Below are positions 19,695 through 28,847 of a stretch of DNA of 64,000 bases, one piece after another. The notes beneath the pieces are model-generated. The model was not told the origin of the DNA and ran no database searches. It was given only the letters and a program-made list of their open reading frames with translations. Source of the DNA: Mesorhizobium prunaredense. GTDB lineage: Bacteria > Pseudomonadota > Alphaproteobacteria > Rhizobiales > Rhizobiaceae. The stretch covers positions 175,498 through 239,497 of the forward strand of contig NZ_FTPD01000082.1 of the NCBI RefSeq assembly GCF_900156895.1, read 5' to 3'. A program made the position numbers and the translations under genes. Position 1 is the stretch's first letter, and every line of letters starts with the position of its first letter.

Positions 19695-20819
19695 TCATAC
19701 CAGCGAGACCTTCCCGCCGGCGTGGCGCTCCAGCCGGCCGGCGAGGTCCAGTTCCAACAGCACCATGAAAACCTGGGCGGGATGCAGGCCGGTGTGGCGG
19801 ATGATTTCGTCGACCGCCACCGGCGTCGGGCCAAGGGCTTCGATGACGCGGGCGCGGTCGTCTAAGCCGGGTGGCGGTGTTGCCAAAAAGTCGGGCGGCT
19901 CTTCGAGCAGCGGCGTCCTTGGCGCCAGTGCGCCGACGAGCGGCGCGATCGCACTGGTAACGTCCAATGCTTCGGTGACCAGGGTGGCGCCGTCCTTGAG
20001 CAAGGCGTTGGCGCCGGCGGCGCGCGGATCGAGCGGCGAGCCGGGGACGGCGAAGACCAGCCGGCCCATCTCGCCAGCAAGCCTGGCGCTGATCAGCGAG
20101 CCGGAACGTAGCGCCGCCTCGACCACGACCAGCCCCAATGCCGCACCGGCGACAAGGCGGTTGCGGCGCGGAAAATCCTGGGCGCGCGGCTGCCAGCCGA
20201 ACGGCATCTCTGAAATGATGGCGCCGCCGCGCTCGGCAATCTCGTTGCACAATGCGGCATTCTCGGGCGGGTAGGGCAGATCGAGGCCGCCGGCCAGCAC
20301 ACCGATCGTGCCTGACGCAAGGCTGCCCTGATGTGCTGCCGTGTCGATGCCGCGGGCCAGGCCGGAGACGATGCTGAAGCCGCCGCGGCCGAGTTCGGCG
20401 GCGAGCGTCCGCGCCATCTTGATGCCGGCCAGCGAGGCGTTGCGGGCGCCGACTATGGCGACCGCCGGCAGCCGGAACACCGCGCCTTCGCCCTTGACCG
20501 CGAGCAGCGGCGGCGGATGGTCCATGCTTTTCATCAGCGGCGGATAGTCGGCCTCGCCAATGCCGACGAAGCGGGCGCCGGCGCGCCGGGCGGTCTCCAG
20601 TTCCGCCTCGGCCTCGGCCATCGTCGGGATGCGGACGGTCTTTCTGGCGCCGCCCGAAATCATCAGCTCGGGCAGCATCTCGAGCGCGGTCTCGGCCGAG
20701 CCAAAACGGTTGATCAGGTCGCGAAAGGTGGCCGCACCGACATTCGGCGTGCGGATCAAACGAAGCCAGCTCAACCGCTGCCGGTCGCTGAGCCGCGTCC
20801 CGGCGGCGCGCTGGCTCAC
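19695..20819 (-). CDS. dprA: DNA-processing protein A (DprA/Smf)
   Basis: DprA binds incoming single-stranded DNA and loads RecA during natural transformation. The 374-residue protein has an N-terminal helical region (LSWLRLIRTPNVGAATFRDLI), then the Rossmann-like DprA core with AIVGARNAS, IVSGLARGIDTAAHQG, GTIGVLAGGLD, YPPEN, SEMPFG and PRRNRLVAG. A C-terminal winged-helix-like domain follows (VAVDEIIRHTGLHPAQVFMVLLELDLAGRLE). The GTG start overlaps the plsY stop (GTGA), so the two are translationally coupled. A frame open to 21422 only mirrors plsY and is not part of the protein. Confidence 0.93.
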   Translation of the reverse strand: MSQRAAGTRLSDRQRLSWLRLIRTPNVGAATFRDLINRFGSAETALEMLPELMISGGARKTVRIPTMAEAEAELETARRAGARFVGIGEADYPPLMKSMDHPPPLLAVKGEGAVFRLPAVAIVGARNASLAGIKMARTLAAELGRGGFSIVSGLARGIDTAAHQGSLASGTIGVLAGGLDLPYPPENAALCNEIAERGGAIISEMPFGWQPRAQDFPRRNRLVAGAALGLVVVEAALRSGSLISARLAGEMGRLVFAVPGSPLDPRAAGANALLKDGATLVTEALDVTSAIAPLVGALAPRTPLLEEPPDFLATPPPGLDDRARVIEALGPTPVAVDEIIRHTGLHPAQVFMVLLELDLAGRLERHAGGKVSLV

Positions 20820-21403
20820 TCCCTGGCTCCGATCTTGTTCTCGGTGCCGGCCAGCAGCCGGGTAATGTTGGCCCGGTGTTTTATGATGACGATCAGGCTC
20901 ATCAGCGCGAACAGCCCGGCAATCTCGGGCGTGCTGAGGACAAAGAGCGCGATCGGCACGACGATTGCTGCCGTCAGCGCCGCCAGCGAGGAATAGCGGA
21001 ACAGGAAGGCCATGGCCAGCCAGACGAGGGCGAAGATCAGCGCCACCTGCCAGGCAAGAGCGATCAGCACGCCGAGATAGGTGGCGACCCCCTTGCCGCC
21101 CTTGAAACCGAGCCAGACCGGGAAGAGATGGCCGAAAAAGGCGCCGAGGCCGGCCCAGAGCCCGAGTTCCGGGGCAAAGCGACCGGCGATCAGCACGGCC
21201 GCCGTGCCTTTCAGCGCGTCGAGCAGCAGCGTGGCGGCGGCCAGGCCCTTGTTGCCGGTGCGCAGCACATTGGTGGCGCCGATGTTGCCGGAGCCGATGT
21301 TGCGGACGTCGCCAAGGCCGGCGGCACGGGTGATCAGGAGGCCGAACGGGATCGAGCCGAGCAGATAGCCGAACACCAGCGCCAAGACGATGCCGTAAGC
21401 CAT
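20816..21403 (-). CDS. plsY: glycerol-3-phosphate acyltransferase PlsY
   Basis: PlsY transfers acyl groups from acyl-phosphate to the 1-position of glycerol-3-phosphate in the inner membrane. The 195-residue protein shows the family motifs YLLGSIPFGLLI, RNIGSGNIGATNVLRT, and the GHLFPVWLGFKGGKGVAT signature, in a mostly hydrophobic chain. The ATG follows GGGGGAACA. It sits between pyrC' and dprA in a minus-strand run; the dprA start overlaps its stop. Confidence 0.95.
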   Translation of the reverse strand: MAYGIVLALVFGYLLGSIPFGLLITRAAGLGDVRNIGSGNIGATNVLRTGNKGLAAATLLLDALKGTAAVLIAGRFAPELGLWAGLGAFFGHLFPVWLGFKGGKGVATYLGVLIALAWQVALIFALVWLAMAFLFRYSSLAALTAAIVVPIALFVLSTPEIAGLFALMSLIVIIKHRANITRLLAGTENKIGARE

Positions 21404-21422
21404 TGTTCCCCCGGATATGCAC

Positions 21423-22709
21423 CTAGGCCGAAAACACTGTGCGGCCCGCCACCATCGTTTGCAAGACCTTGCCCTGCAGCCGCGCGCCTTCGAAACAGGT
21501 GTTTTTCGAGCGCGAACGGATGCCACTTTCGCTGACGATCCATGGCTCGTCGAGATCGACCAGCGCAAGGTCGGCGACCGCACCCGGCTTCAGCGTGCCG
21601 CCGGGCAGGCCGAACAGCCTTGCCGGGGCGGTGGACAACGTCTCAACCAACCTGAGCAGCGTCAAATCGCCATTGTGGTAGAGGCGTAGCGCCGCGCCGA
21701 GCAGCGTTTCCAGTCCGATGGCACCGGCCGCGGCGTCGGCGAAAGGCAGGCGCTTGGTGTCGACGTCCTGCGGGTCGTGCGAGGATACGATGATGTCGAT
21801 CGTGCCGCCCTTGACCGCTTCGATCATCGCCCGCCGGTCTTCCTCGGCGCGCAATGGCGGCGTCAGCCGGAAGAAGGTGCGGTATTCGCCAACATCGTTT
21901 TCGTTGAGAGACAGATTGTGGATCGAGACGCCTGCTGTGACATTGGCGCCGTCGGCCTTAGCCCTCGTTACCGCGTTTGCCGCCATGGCAGTCGAAATCT
22001 TAGCCGCGTGATAGGCGCCGCCAGTCAGCCGCGCCAGCGCAAGATCGCGCTCCAGAGGAATGGACTCGGCCTCGCGCGGAATGCCGGCAAGGCCGAGCCA
22101 GCTGGCATAGAGGCCTTCGTTCATGACGCCTGACGAAGCGAGGTCGGCGTCTTGGGTTTCATGCGCGATCACGCCGCCGAAATCGCGCGCATAGGTCAGC
22201 GCCCGGCGCATCACCAGTGCGCTTGATATGGTGTGCCGCCCGTCAGTGAAGGCGATCGCGCCGGCCTCGCGCAGCAGGCCGAATTCGGTCATCTCGCGGC
22301 CTTCGAGGCCCTTGGTGATCGCCGCCGCCGGAAAGATGTTGACGACGGCCGTGTCCTTGGCGGTACGCAGCACGAATTCGACCAGCGCGACATTGTCGAT
22401 CACCGGGTCGGTGTCGGGCATCATGACGATGGAAGTGACGCCGCCGGCCGCCGCCGCCACGCTGGCCGAAGCGATGGTCTCGCGGTGCTCGCCGCCCGGT
22501 TCGCCGATGAAAACGCGCGCATCGATCAGGCCGGGAATGATTGCCTTGCCGGCGCAGTCGATGACGGTAGCATCTTGCGCAGCGCCCTGGTTCAAGGCCG
22601 CCTTGCCGGCGGCGACGATCTTGCGGCCCTCGACGATGACAGTGCCGACCTCGTCGATGCCGCGCGACGGATCGACGATGCGGGCCTGGCTGAAGACCGT
22701 TGTGCTCAT
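21423..22709 (-). CDS. dihydroorotase-like protein PyrC' (probably non-catalytic)
   Basis: The 428-residue amidohydrolase-fold protein is annotated by homology as dihydroorotase, which closes carbamoyl-aspartate to dihydroorotate. However, the metal-binding HxHLR motif is replaced: after IPGLID comes ARVFIGEPGG. The usual TDHAPH segment with the catalytic Asp reads SSHDPQ. These losses match PyrC' of pseudomonads, an inactive dihydroorotase homologue needed to assemble or stabilise aspartate carbamoyltransferase. The start overlaps the pyrB stop by four bases (ATGA), which supports a structural partnership with PyrB. An active dihydroorotase should be encoded elsewhere in the genome. Confidence 0.9.
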   Translation of the reverse strand: MSTTVFSQARIVDPSRGIDEVGTVIVEGRKIVAAGKAALNQGAAQDATVIDCAGKAIIPGLIDARVFIGEPGGEHRETIASASVAAAAGGVTSIVMMPDTDPVIDNVALVEFVLRTAKDTAVVNIFPAAAITKGLEGREMTEFGLLREAGAIAFTDGRHTISSALVMRRALTYARDFGGVIAHETQDADLASSGVMNEGLYASWLGLAGIPREAESIPLERDLALARLTGGAYHAAKISTAMAANAVTRAKADGANVTAGVSIHNLSLNENDVGEYRTFFRLTPPLRAEEDRRAMIEAVKGGTIDIIVSSHDPQDVDTKRLPFADAAAGAIGLETLLGAALRLYHNGDLTLLRLVETLSTAPARLFGLPGGTLKPGAVADLALVDLDEPWIVSESGIRSRSKNTCFEGARLQGKVLQTMVAGRTVFSA

Positions 22710-23686
22710 GCGCCGCGGCCCTCCAGGGTGCGGCCCTCATAATTGCGGCGGGGATCGAGCAGCGCTTCCATCACCGCCATGCGCACGGCAACACCCATCT
22801 CCACCTGTTCCTGGATGACGCTCTGCGGACCGTCGGCGATTTCTGAGGCGATCTCGACGCCGCGGTTCATCGGGCCGGGGTGCATGACCAGAGCGCCGTC
22901 CTTGGCCGCCTTCAGCTTCTCGGCGTCGAGGCCGAAATAGTGGAAATACTCACGCACCGAAGGCACGAAGGCGCCTTCCATCCGCTCGCGCTGCAGCCGC
23001 AGCATCATCACCACATCCGCATCCTTGAGCCCTTCGGCCATCGAACGGGTGACGATCACGCCCATTTTCTCGATGCCGGCGGGCAAAAGCGTCGACGGCG
23101 CCACGACGCGCACCTGCGCGCCGAGCGCATTGAGCAGCATGATGTTGGAACGCGCCACGCGCGAATGCAGGATGTCGCCGCAGATCGCCACAATCAGCTT
23201 CGACAGCGGGCCCCTGGCGCGGCGGATGGTCAGCGCGTCGAGCAGCGCCTGCGTCGGGTGCTCATGGGCGCCGTCGCCGGCATTGATCACCGAGCAGCCG
23301 ACCTTTTGCGCCAGCAGCGCGGCGGCACCCGCCGACTGGTGGCGGATGATCAGGATGTCGGGATGCATGGCGTTCAGCGTCATCGCCGTGTCGATCAGCG
23401 TCTCGCCCTTCTTCACCGAAGAGCTGGCCACCGACATGTTCATGACGTCGGCGCCGAGCCGTTTTCCGGCCAGTTCGAACGACGATTGCGTCCGGGTCGA
23501 AGCTTCGTAGAAGAGGTTTATCTGGGTGCGGCCACGCAGCGTCGAGGCCTTCTTCTCCGACTGCCGCGAGATCGCGACCGACCGGTCCGCCCTGTCCAGC
23601 AAAAGCTCGATGTCGGCGGGGGAAAGATCGCGGATGCCCAGAAGATGGCGGTGGGGATAGAGTGGCAGGGACGAAGCGTCGGTCAT
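22706..23686 (-). CDS. pyrB: aspartate carbamoyltransferase catalytic subunit
   Basis: PyrB condenses carbamoyl phosphate with L-aspartate, the committed step of pyrimidine synthesis. The 326-residue protein contains the carbamoyl-phosphate loop FYEASTRTQSSFELAGKRLG, the active-site lysine loop SSSVKKGETL, AGDGAHEHPTQALLD and MHPGPMNRG. No regulatory subunit (pyrI) lies nearby. The downstream PyrC'-like gene overlaps by four bases, as expected for a class A-type PyrB-PyrC' complex. The divergent neighbour at 23845 leaves about 158 bases for both promoters. Confidence 0.96.
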   Translation of the reverse strand: MTDASSLPLYPHRHLLGIRDLSPADIELLLDRADRSVAISRQSEKKASTLRGRTQINLFYEASTRTQSSFELAGKRLGADVMNMSVASSSVKKGETLIDTAMTLNAMHPDILIIRHQSAGAAALLAQKVGCSVINAGDGAHEHPTQALLDALTIRRARGPLSKLIVAICGDILHSRVARSNIMLLNALGAQVRVVAPSTLLPAGIEKMGVIVTRSMAEGLKDADVVMMLRLQRERMEGAFVPSVREYFHYFGLDAEKLKAAKDGALVMHPGPMNRGVEIASEIADGPQSVIQEQVEMGVAVRMAVMEALLDPRRNYEGRTLEGRGA

Positions 23687-23844
23687 CTCAAGGCGCTGCT
23701 ATAGGGTGGAGGACCTTTGGCTGCAAGCACCAGCTTTGGATTGCGGGCTTTCTCCCCGGTATTTTCGTCGCGCGCGTTGCGCGGCTTGGGCTATATCTAG
23801 CTGATGGCTTCGGATTCGTGGCCTTGTGATGATAAGGACAGTGT

Positions 23845-25473
23845 GTGACCGACGACGTGACGAACCAGCCGCCGCCGCTGGCAGGTGGCAACGCCTGGCG
23901 AGGCGATCCGTTGCTGATCCAGCTTGCCGAGCGTTTTTCCGATCCGGTGCGCAAGGATATCGATGGGCTTGGCCGTTTCGTGCTGACGCAGGAGGCGCAG
24001 GAGCTGGCTCGCCTCGCCAATGTCGAAACGCCGAAGCTCAGGACCCATGACCGCCAAGGCAGGCGCATCAATCTGGTCGAGTTCCATCCAGCCTATCATG
24101 CGCTGATGCGCCGGTCGGTGGCGAACGGGCTGCATTCGTCGGTCTGGGAAAATGGCGATGCCGAGATCGGCCGCCGCCATCAGGTGCGCGCCGCCCGTTT
24201 CTACCTGACGGCGCAGCTCGAAACCGGGCATCTCTGTCCCATCACCATGACCAGCGCATCGCTGGCCGCGCTGATGGCAAGCCCAAAACTGTTTCGCGAA
24301 TGGGCGCCGCGGGTGACGACACGCAAATACGACCAGAGCCAGAAGCCGCCGGTCGAAAAAGCCGGGCTGACGCTCGGCATGGGCATGACCGAGAAGCAGG
24401 GCGGCACCGACGTCCGCGCCAACGTCACCAGGGCCGAGCGCGCCGGCAGCAGCTTCTATCGGCTGACCGGCCACAAATGGTTCATGTCGGCGCCGATGTC
24501 GGATGCGTTCCTGGTGCTTGGACAGGCACCGGAAGGACTTTCGTGCTTTCTCGTTCCCCGCATTCTCGGCGATGGCTCGGGCAACGGCTTCCGCTTCCAG
24601 CGGCTGAAGGACAAGCTTGGCAACCGCTCCAACGCCTCGTCCGAAGTCGAGTTCGTCAATGCCATCGGCGAGATGGTCGGCGAGCCCGGGGCAGGCGTCA
24701 AGACGATCATGGATATGGTGACGCTGACCCGGCTCGACTGCGCGATCGCCTCGTCGGCGATCATGCGAGCCGGGCTGGCCGAAGCCGTCCACCACACCCG
24801 TCACCGCCAGGTGTTTGGAACCAATCTGATCGAGCAGCCTCTGATGCAGCGCGTGCTGGCCGACATGGCGCTCGACGTCGCGGCCGCCACCGCGCTGTCA
24901 TTCCGACTGGCGCGCTCGTTCGACGAGGCGGCCGGCGACCGCGGCGAGGCGGCCTTCGCTCGCGCCATGACGCCGGTCGTCAAATACTGGGTCTGCAAGA
25001 TCGCACCGCCGCTGCTCTATGAGGCGATGGAATGCCTCGGCGGCAATGGCTATGTCGAGGAGGCGCCGCTCGCCCGCTACTATCGCGAAGCTCCGGTCAA
25101 CGCGATCTGGGAGGGATCCGGCAACGTCATGGCACTCGACGTGCTGCGCGTGCTGGGGCGTGCACCCGGCCTGTTCGAGGAGGTGCTGGCCGGCATCGAT
25201 CGCGATCTCGGCGCCGGCGGGCGCGGCACCGTCGGTGTGCTCAAGGCAGCAATGCAGGTCGCGGCAACCGATGAGGGCTCGGCCCGTCTGCTCACCGAGC
25301 AACTGGCGCTGTCGGCGGCAGCGGCGGAGCTTCGCAGGTTGGGGGCAGGGCGGATCGCCGACGCCTTCGTCGAGACGCGCCTCGCCGGCCAGTGGCGCAA
25401 CACCTATGGCATGCTCGATTCACGTCACGACGCGCGCATGATCATCGACACGCTCTACCCACCGGTCACCTGA
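23845..25473 (+). CDS. AidB-like acyl-CoA dehydrogenase
   Basis: The 542-residue flavoprotein resembles the AidB branch of acyl-CoA dehydrogenases. It has a long N-terminal domain, GMGMTEKQGGTDVRANVTRAE and GHKWFMSAPMSDAFLVL for FAD contacts, and the C-terminal CLGGNGYVEE and APVNAIWEGSGNVMALDVLR segments. In AidB the last motif includes the candidate catalytic Glu within EGSGN. E. coli AidB is induced by alkylation stress and binds DNA; the natural substrate is unclear. The GTG start follows ATAAGGA. Divergent from pyrB. Confidence 0.88.
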   Translation: MTDDVTNQPPPLAGGNAWRGDPLLIQLAERFSDPVRKDIDGLGRFVLTQEAQELARLANVETPKLRTHDRQGRRINLVEFHPAYHALMRRSVANGLHSSVWENGDAEIGRRHQVRAARFYLTAQLETGHLCPITMTSASLAALMASPKLFREWAPRVTTRKYDQSQKPPVEKAGLTLGMGMTEKQGGTDVRANVTRAERAGSSFYRLTGHKWFMSAPMSDAFLVLGQAPEGLSCFLVPRILGDGSGNGFRFQRLKDKLGNRSNASSEVEFVNAIGEMVGEPGAGVKTIMDMVTLTRLDCAIASSAIMRAGLAEAVHHTRHRQVFGTNLIEQPLMQRVLADMALDVAAATALSFRLARSFDEAAGDRGEAAFARAMTPVVKYWVCKIAPPLLYEAMECLGGNGYVEEAPLARYYREAPVNAIWEGSGNVMALDVLRVLGRAPGLFEEVLAGIDRDLGAGGRGTVGVLKAAMQVAATDEGSARLLTEQLALSAAAAELRRLGAGRIADAFVETRLAGQWRNTYGMLDSRHDARMIIDTLYPPVT

Positions 25474-25608
25474 AGCGACACCGGCAAGATTTCTCGTCGT
25501 CTGTCGCGCCGCTAGTTGATTGCGAGCGCGGCGCAAATAATCTGAGACTGTGGGAGACTCCCACATTTGCTCCGATTAGGTCGGGTTGTATACGGCGACG
25601 ACAGGCTC

Positions 25609-26066
25609 ATGCGCAGCGAGATGGCAATGACAGTCAATTTCAGTGAGCTTCTGGAGGCGTTCGAATTCGTGAATTCCGGCGGAGGCGGCGAAAATACGGC
25701 CTATCTGTGCAAGGAGACAGGCAAGATCTACTGGCATTCCGACTGGGCGGACGATGTTGAAGAACTGCCTGACGACGTCGAGGACAGCGGGAGATACATC
25801 CCATCCCGGACAAGCGCGAACTCGATCTCGGCAAACCGCTGGTGCTGACATTCGCGCGCCACCACCTGCCCGACGATTGCGATAAGGTTCGGGAGATCTT
25901 CAGCCGGGCGGGTGCCTATGCCCGCTTCAAGGATCTTTTGGAGCGCAGGGGCGCCGTTGATCGATGGTACGACTTCGAGCAAAAAGCCACGGAAGAAGCG
26001 TTGAAGACCTGGTGCGCGGATAACGACATCAAGATAACGCTCACCGCCGCTGTGGATGACCGTTAA
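25609..26066 (+). pseudogene. UPF0158-family protein gene, split by a one-base frameshift
   Basis: The first frame encodes MTVNFSELLEAFEFVN, CKETGKIYWHSDWADDVEELPDD and EDSGRYI, then turns to nonsense and stops at 25848. The next frame takes over at 25803 with IPDKRELDLGKPLVLTFA, then REIFSRAGAYARFKDLLERRGAVDRWYDFEQKATEEALKTWC to 26066. Joined, they make one complete UPF0158-like protein of about 150 residues. Restoring a single C in the run at 25800-25806 mends the frame. The best start is the ATG at 25609, 25621 or 25627. The function of the family is unknown. Either a recent pseudogene or a homopolymer error. Confidence 0.82.
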
Positions 26067-26138
26067 CCTTAACAAATGGTTTCCATTGCAGCGGCAGGCC
26101 GCAAAGCCCACTGTCCTGTTTACGGAAGCAGGAACGCT

Positions 26139-26729
26139 ATGCGGCATATATTGAGCTCCTTTCTGGCCTTGCACTGGGCGGTCGTTTTCGCCCTGCTGGC
26201 GTTCATCTGCATCGATGGGAATCGCGGTGTTGCGGCAGCGCTTGGCGTGCTCGGCGTCGCCATCCAGAACACCCGCTTCGTCGGCCTCGAAAACGCCGTC
26301 TTGGTGGCGCCGCCTGCCGTAGCGCTGCTTGCCGTAGCGCTGCTGGTCGTAGCGGTGCTGTTCTGCTGGGCCTTTGTCGAGGCTCTGTTTAGCGACCCGA
26401 AAAATCCGGACGCGACCGATAACGTCGTGCGGGTCGCCTTCATCTCCGCCTCCGGTGTGCTGTCGCTGATTGTCGTCGGCGGCGCCGCGCAAGGCATCAA
26501 CGGGCTATTCATGGTTGTCGCGGTGCAACTGGCGGCACTGCTGGCTTCCTATGTCGCCATGCTCGCAGAGCGGCGGTCGGCCCTGGCCGCAGCGGTTCCG
26601 GGCACGGGTGAAATCAGTGGCGCCGCGCATGTGATGGCGAAGGCGGCGGCGCACAACTCGGCGCTCTCGCGCATTTCCGGCCGGCTGGACACGAACTTGT
26701 GGCCGGACACGAACTTGAGGGACCGCTGA
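26139..26729 (+). CDS. multi-pass membrane protein of unknown function
   Basis: This 196-residue protein has about four hydrophobic helices (near residues 4-25, 30-90 and 108-147), including a small-residue-rich segment VALLAVALLVVAVLFCWAFVEALF. It ends in a polar tail. The ATG at 26139 is preceded by GGAAGCAGGAA; the longer frame from 26076 has no such signal. Its stop overlaps the start of the next gene by one base (TGATG), so the two are coupled. No family recognised with confidence. Confidence 0.72.
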   Translation: MRHILSSFLALHWAVVFALLAFICIDGNRGVAAALGVLGVAIQNTRFVGLENAVLVAPPAVALLAVALLVVAVLFCWAFVEALFSDPKNPDATDNVVRVAFISASGVLSLIVVGGAAQGINGLFMVVAVQLAALLASYVAMLAERRSALAAAVPGTGEISGAAHVMAKAAAHNSALSRISGRLDTNLWPDTNLRDR

Positions 26730-27040
26730 TGCGCACCTTGTTCGCGCTATGGGCGGCCCCGCTCGCCCTGTTCTGGGGCTGGTTCTTCCTGTCGCTCAAC
26801 GACATCAATTTCGGCTATGTCATGCTGAGCCGCCAATTGCATGACCTCGTCTTCCAGCTCTATGGCGAGATGCTTGGCATCGATCCGGCGCTCATCCCCG
26901 GCATGGTCGCAAAGGCCTGCATCCTCGACAGCCTGCTGCTCATGGCGTTTTGGGCGTTTCGCCGCCGCCGCGTGATTGGTGGCTGGATCAGGATAATGCG
27001 CGACCGCTATTTCGACCAGGCGTCGACGCCGAGCGCCTGA
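26729..27040 (+). CDS. small membrane protein (DUF6105-like)
   Basis: The 103-residue protein starts MRTLFALWAAPLALFWGWFF and has two predicted helices plus the conserved stretch SLNDINFGYVMLSRQLHDLVFQLYGEMLGIDP and FRRRRVIGGW. It resembles a small conserved rhizobial family that I believe is DUF6105. Its function is unknown. Translation is likely coupled to the preceding membrane protein. The 3' end overlaps the convergent ruvX gene by 34 bases. Confidence 0.78.
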   Translation: MRTLFALWAAPLALFWGWFFLSLNDINFGYVMLSRQLHDLVFQLYGEMLGIDPALIPGMVAKACILDSLLLMAFWAFRRRRVIGGWIRIMRDRYFDQASTPSA

Positions 27041-27492
27041 AGCCGGTCGAGAACGCCCTGCAGAATAAAGGCCGCCGCGGCCGAATCGATCTTGCCGGCG
27101 CGTTTGCGGCGCGAAAAATCCATCTCGATCAGCGTCCGCTCGGCCGCCACCGTCGACAGCCGCTCATCCCACAAAACGAAGGGCAGGTCGGTCACACCAG
27201 CCATGTTGCGGGCGAAGGCGCGGGATTTCTGGGCGCGCGGGCCTTCCGACCCGTCCATGTTGACCGGCAGGCCGAGCACCACGGCACCGACATTCTCTTT
27301 CTGCAGCAAGGCGAGCAGCACTGCGGCATCCAGCGAGAACTTCCTGCGCATGATGACGGGCCGCGGGTGGGCAAAGGCAAAGCCCCGGTCGGAAACCGCC
27401 ACGCCAATCGTCTTGTCGCCAAGGTCGAGCCCGGCCAGCGTCTTGCCGCCGCCGAGCCGCGCCGGCAACTCCTCGATGGTGATGATGCTCAA
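27007..27492 (-). CDS. ruvX: Holliday junction resolvase-like protein RuvX/YqgF
   Basis: This 161-residue RNase H-fold nuclease family member takes part in pre-16S rRNA processing and has been linked to Holliday junctions. The catalytic acidic residues are visible in LAGLDLGDKTIGVAVSD, LGLPVNMDGSEG and KIDSAAAAFIL. The TTG at 27492 is chosen because GAGGAAAGC lies just upstream and the protein then begins MSIITIEELPARL. The ATG at 27519 would add residues derived from a repeat-like segment. Confidence 0.92.
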   Translation of the reverse strand: MSIITIEELPARLGGGKTLAGLDLGDKTIGVAVSDRGFAFAHPRPVIMRRKFSLDAAVLLALLQKENVGAVVLGLPVNMDGSEGPRAQKSRAFARNMAGVTDLPFVLWDERLSTVAAERTLIEMDFSRRKRAGKIDSAAAAFILQGVLDRLQALGVDAWSK

Positions 27493-27514
27493 CGGCTTTC
27501 CTCGGACTATACGC

Positions 27515-27541
27515 CGCAAAGGACGCTGTGGGACTTTAATT
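27515..27541. repeat. remnant of a Rhizobiales mosaic repeat
   Basis: CGCAAAGGACGCTGTGGGACTTT matches the right arm of the composite repeat near lpxD (60801-60822: CGCAAAGCACGCTGTAGGACTTT) with two differences. It lies in the divergent gap between ruvX and the MBL-fold gene. Confidence 0.6.
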
Positions 27542-27592
27542 TCACTGCCGGCGTTCTATCCTTTGGCGAAGCAAGAATCGAGGAAGGCATTC

Positions 27593-28300
27593 ATGAAACT
27601 GACCTGGTACGGACATTCCGCATTTTGCGTCGAAACCACCGATGCGAAAATCCTCATCGATCCCTATCTGATCGGCAATCCGTCATGGACGGGCGGCTGG
27701 GAAGAGCCGGCGGAAGGGGTCACGCATGTTCTGTTGACCCACGGCCACAGCGACCACATCAGCGGTGCGCTTGAAGTGCTTGGGAAAAGCGGCGCCATGC
27801 TGGTCGCCAATTTCGAGGTCTGCATGTATCTGGTCGGCAAGGGCGTCAGCGACAAGAAGATCAATCCGGGCAATATCGGCGGCACGATCGATTGCGGCGG
27901 CTTCACCACCACCTTCGTCCAGGCGCTGCATTCCTCGTCGTTCCCGGGCGACAAGGGCCAGAACACCTATCTCGGCAATCCCGGCGGCCTCGTGCTGCAT
28001 TTCCAGGAAGACAAGACGCTCTACCATATGGGCGACACCGACATTTTTTCCGACATGGCGCTGATCAACGAATTGCACGAGCCGAAGATCGGCATCGTGC
28101 CGATCGGCGACCGCTTCACCATGGGCGGCGCGGTGGCAGCCCTTGCCTGCCGGCGCTTCTTTCAGTTCGAGACGGTAATTCCCAGTCACTTCGGCACATT
28201 TCCGATCATCGACCAGACCGCCGACAAGTTTGTCGCGGGGTTGGAGGGATCCGGCGTGAAGGTGGCATTGCCGGAGATCGGCGGGACGATTAGCTTGTAG
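27593..28300 (+). CDS. metal-dependent hydrolase, UPF0173 (MBL fold)
   Basis: The 235-residue protein has the metallo-beta-lactamase zinc motif THGHSDH (near residue 49), an upstream ILIDPYL strand, and later GDTDIF and SHFGTFP segments that supply metal ligands. UPF0173 proteins resemble UlaG and related lactonases/phosphodiesterases; the natural substrate is not known. ATG with GAGGAAGG upstream. Divergent from ruvX. Confidence 0.9.
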   Translation: MKLTWYGHSAFCVETTDAKILIDPYLIGNPSWTGGWEEPAEGVTHVLLTHGHSDHISGALEVLGKSGAMLVANFEVCMYLVGKGVSDKKINPGNIGGTIDCGGFTTTFVQALHSSSFPGDKGQNTYLGNPGGLVLHFQEDKTLYHMGDTDIFSDMALINELHEPKIGIVPIGDRFTMGGAVAALACRRFFQFETVIPSHFGTFPIIDQTADKFVAGLEGSGVKVALPEIGGTISL

Positions 28301-28338
28301 AAGACGCTAGGTATAAGGCGCCAAAATGGAGTGAAAAC

Positions 28339-28755
28339 ATGGTTTTGAGGGGCTTTCTTTTCATTTCTGTTCTTTCTGTGGCCTCCCCGGCTCCCGCCGC
28401 GGAGGACTTCATCAAAGGCGTCTATCTCCAGTCCGAGGACCTTTGTGCGCAGGCCAAGAAGGACACACTGGAGACCCTGATCGACGCCGGCAACATCGTG
28501 CTCTCGGCGCGTGGCCTGCAAAGCGTCGAATACGATTGCGAGTTCCTTCAGATCACCAAGGCGACGCTCTCGCCGAGCTGGGCGGTGACAGCCATATGTC
28601 AGGAGCCGGGCCACGTCTTTCCGGACGTTCTCTCCGTAACGCAAATGAGCGCGAAGCAGATCGATCTGGTTTCGGTCCGACCCGCGGAAGACGAAAGCGA
28701 AGGGGGCAGCAACAGCGGCAGCTATTTCCTCTGCGACGGCGTTGCCCTGCCATAG
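28339..28755 (+). CDS. exported hypothetical protein
   Basis: The 138-residue ORF starts at ATG after AATGGAGTG and opens with a signal peptide (MVLRGFLFISVLSVASPAPAAED). The mature part holds cysteines in LCAQ, YDCEF, AICQE and LCDG, enough for two disulfides, consistent with a periplasmic location. I do not recognise a family. It sits between the MBL hydrolase and gatC with no close operon partner. Confidence 0.72.
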   Translation: MVLRGFLFISVLSVASPAPAAEDFIKGVYLQSEDLCAQAKKDTLETLIDAGNIVLSARGLQSVEYDCEFLQITKATLSPSWAVTAICQEPGHVFPDVLSVTQMSAKQIDLVSVRPAEDESEGGSNSGSYFLCDGVALP

Positions 28756-28847
28756 ACCTTCTGGGCCGGTTCTCGGCACGATGCATGTTGCGCGGCAAGC
28801 GCCGCGCCGCTATAGCGCGGACTGGTTTTCCCGAGGCACAAGCAAAT

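Noticed and set aside
20820..21422. N-terminal part of the long dprA-frame ORF
   Set aside because: It is antiparallel-phase reading of plsY; dprA starts at the GTG overlapping the plsY stop.
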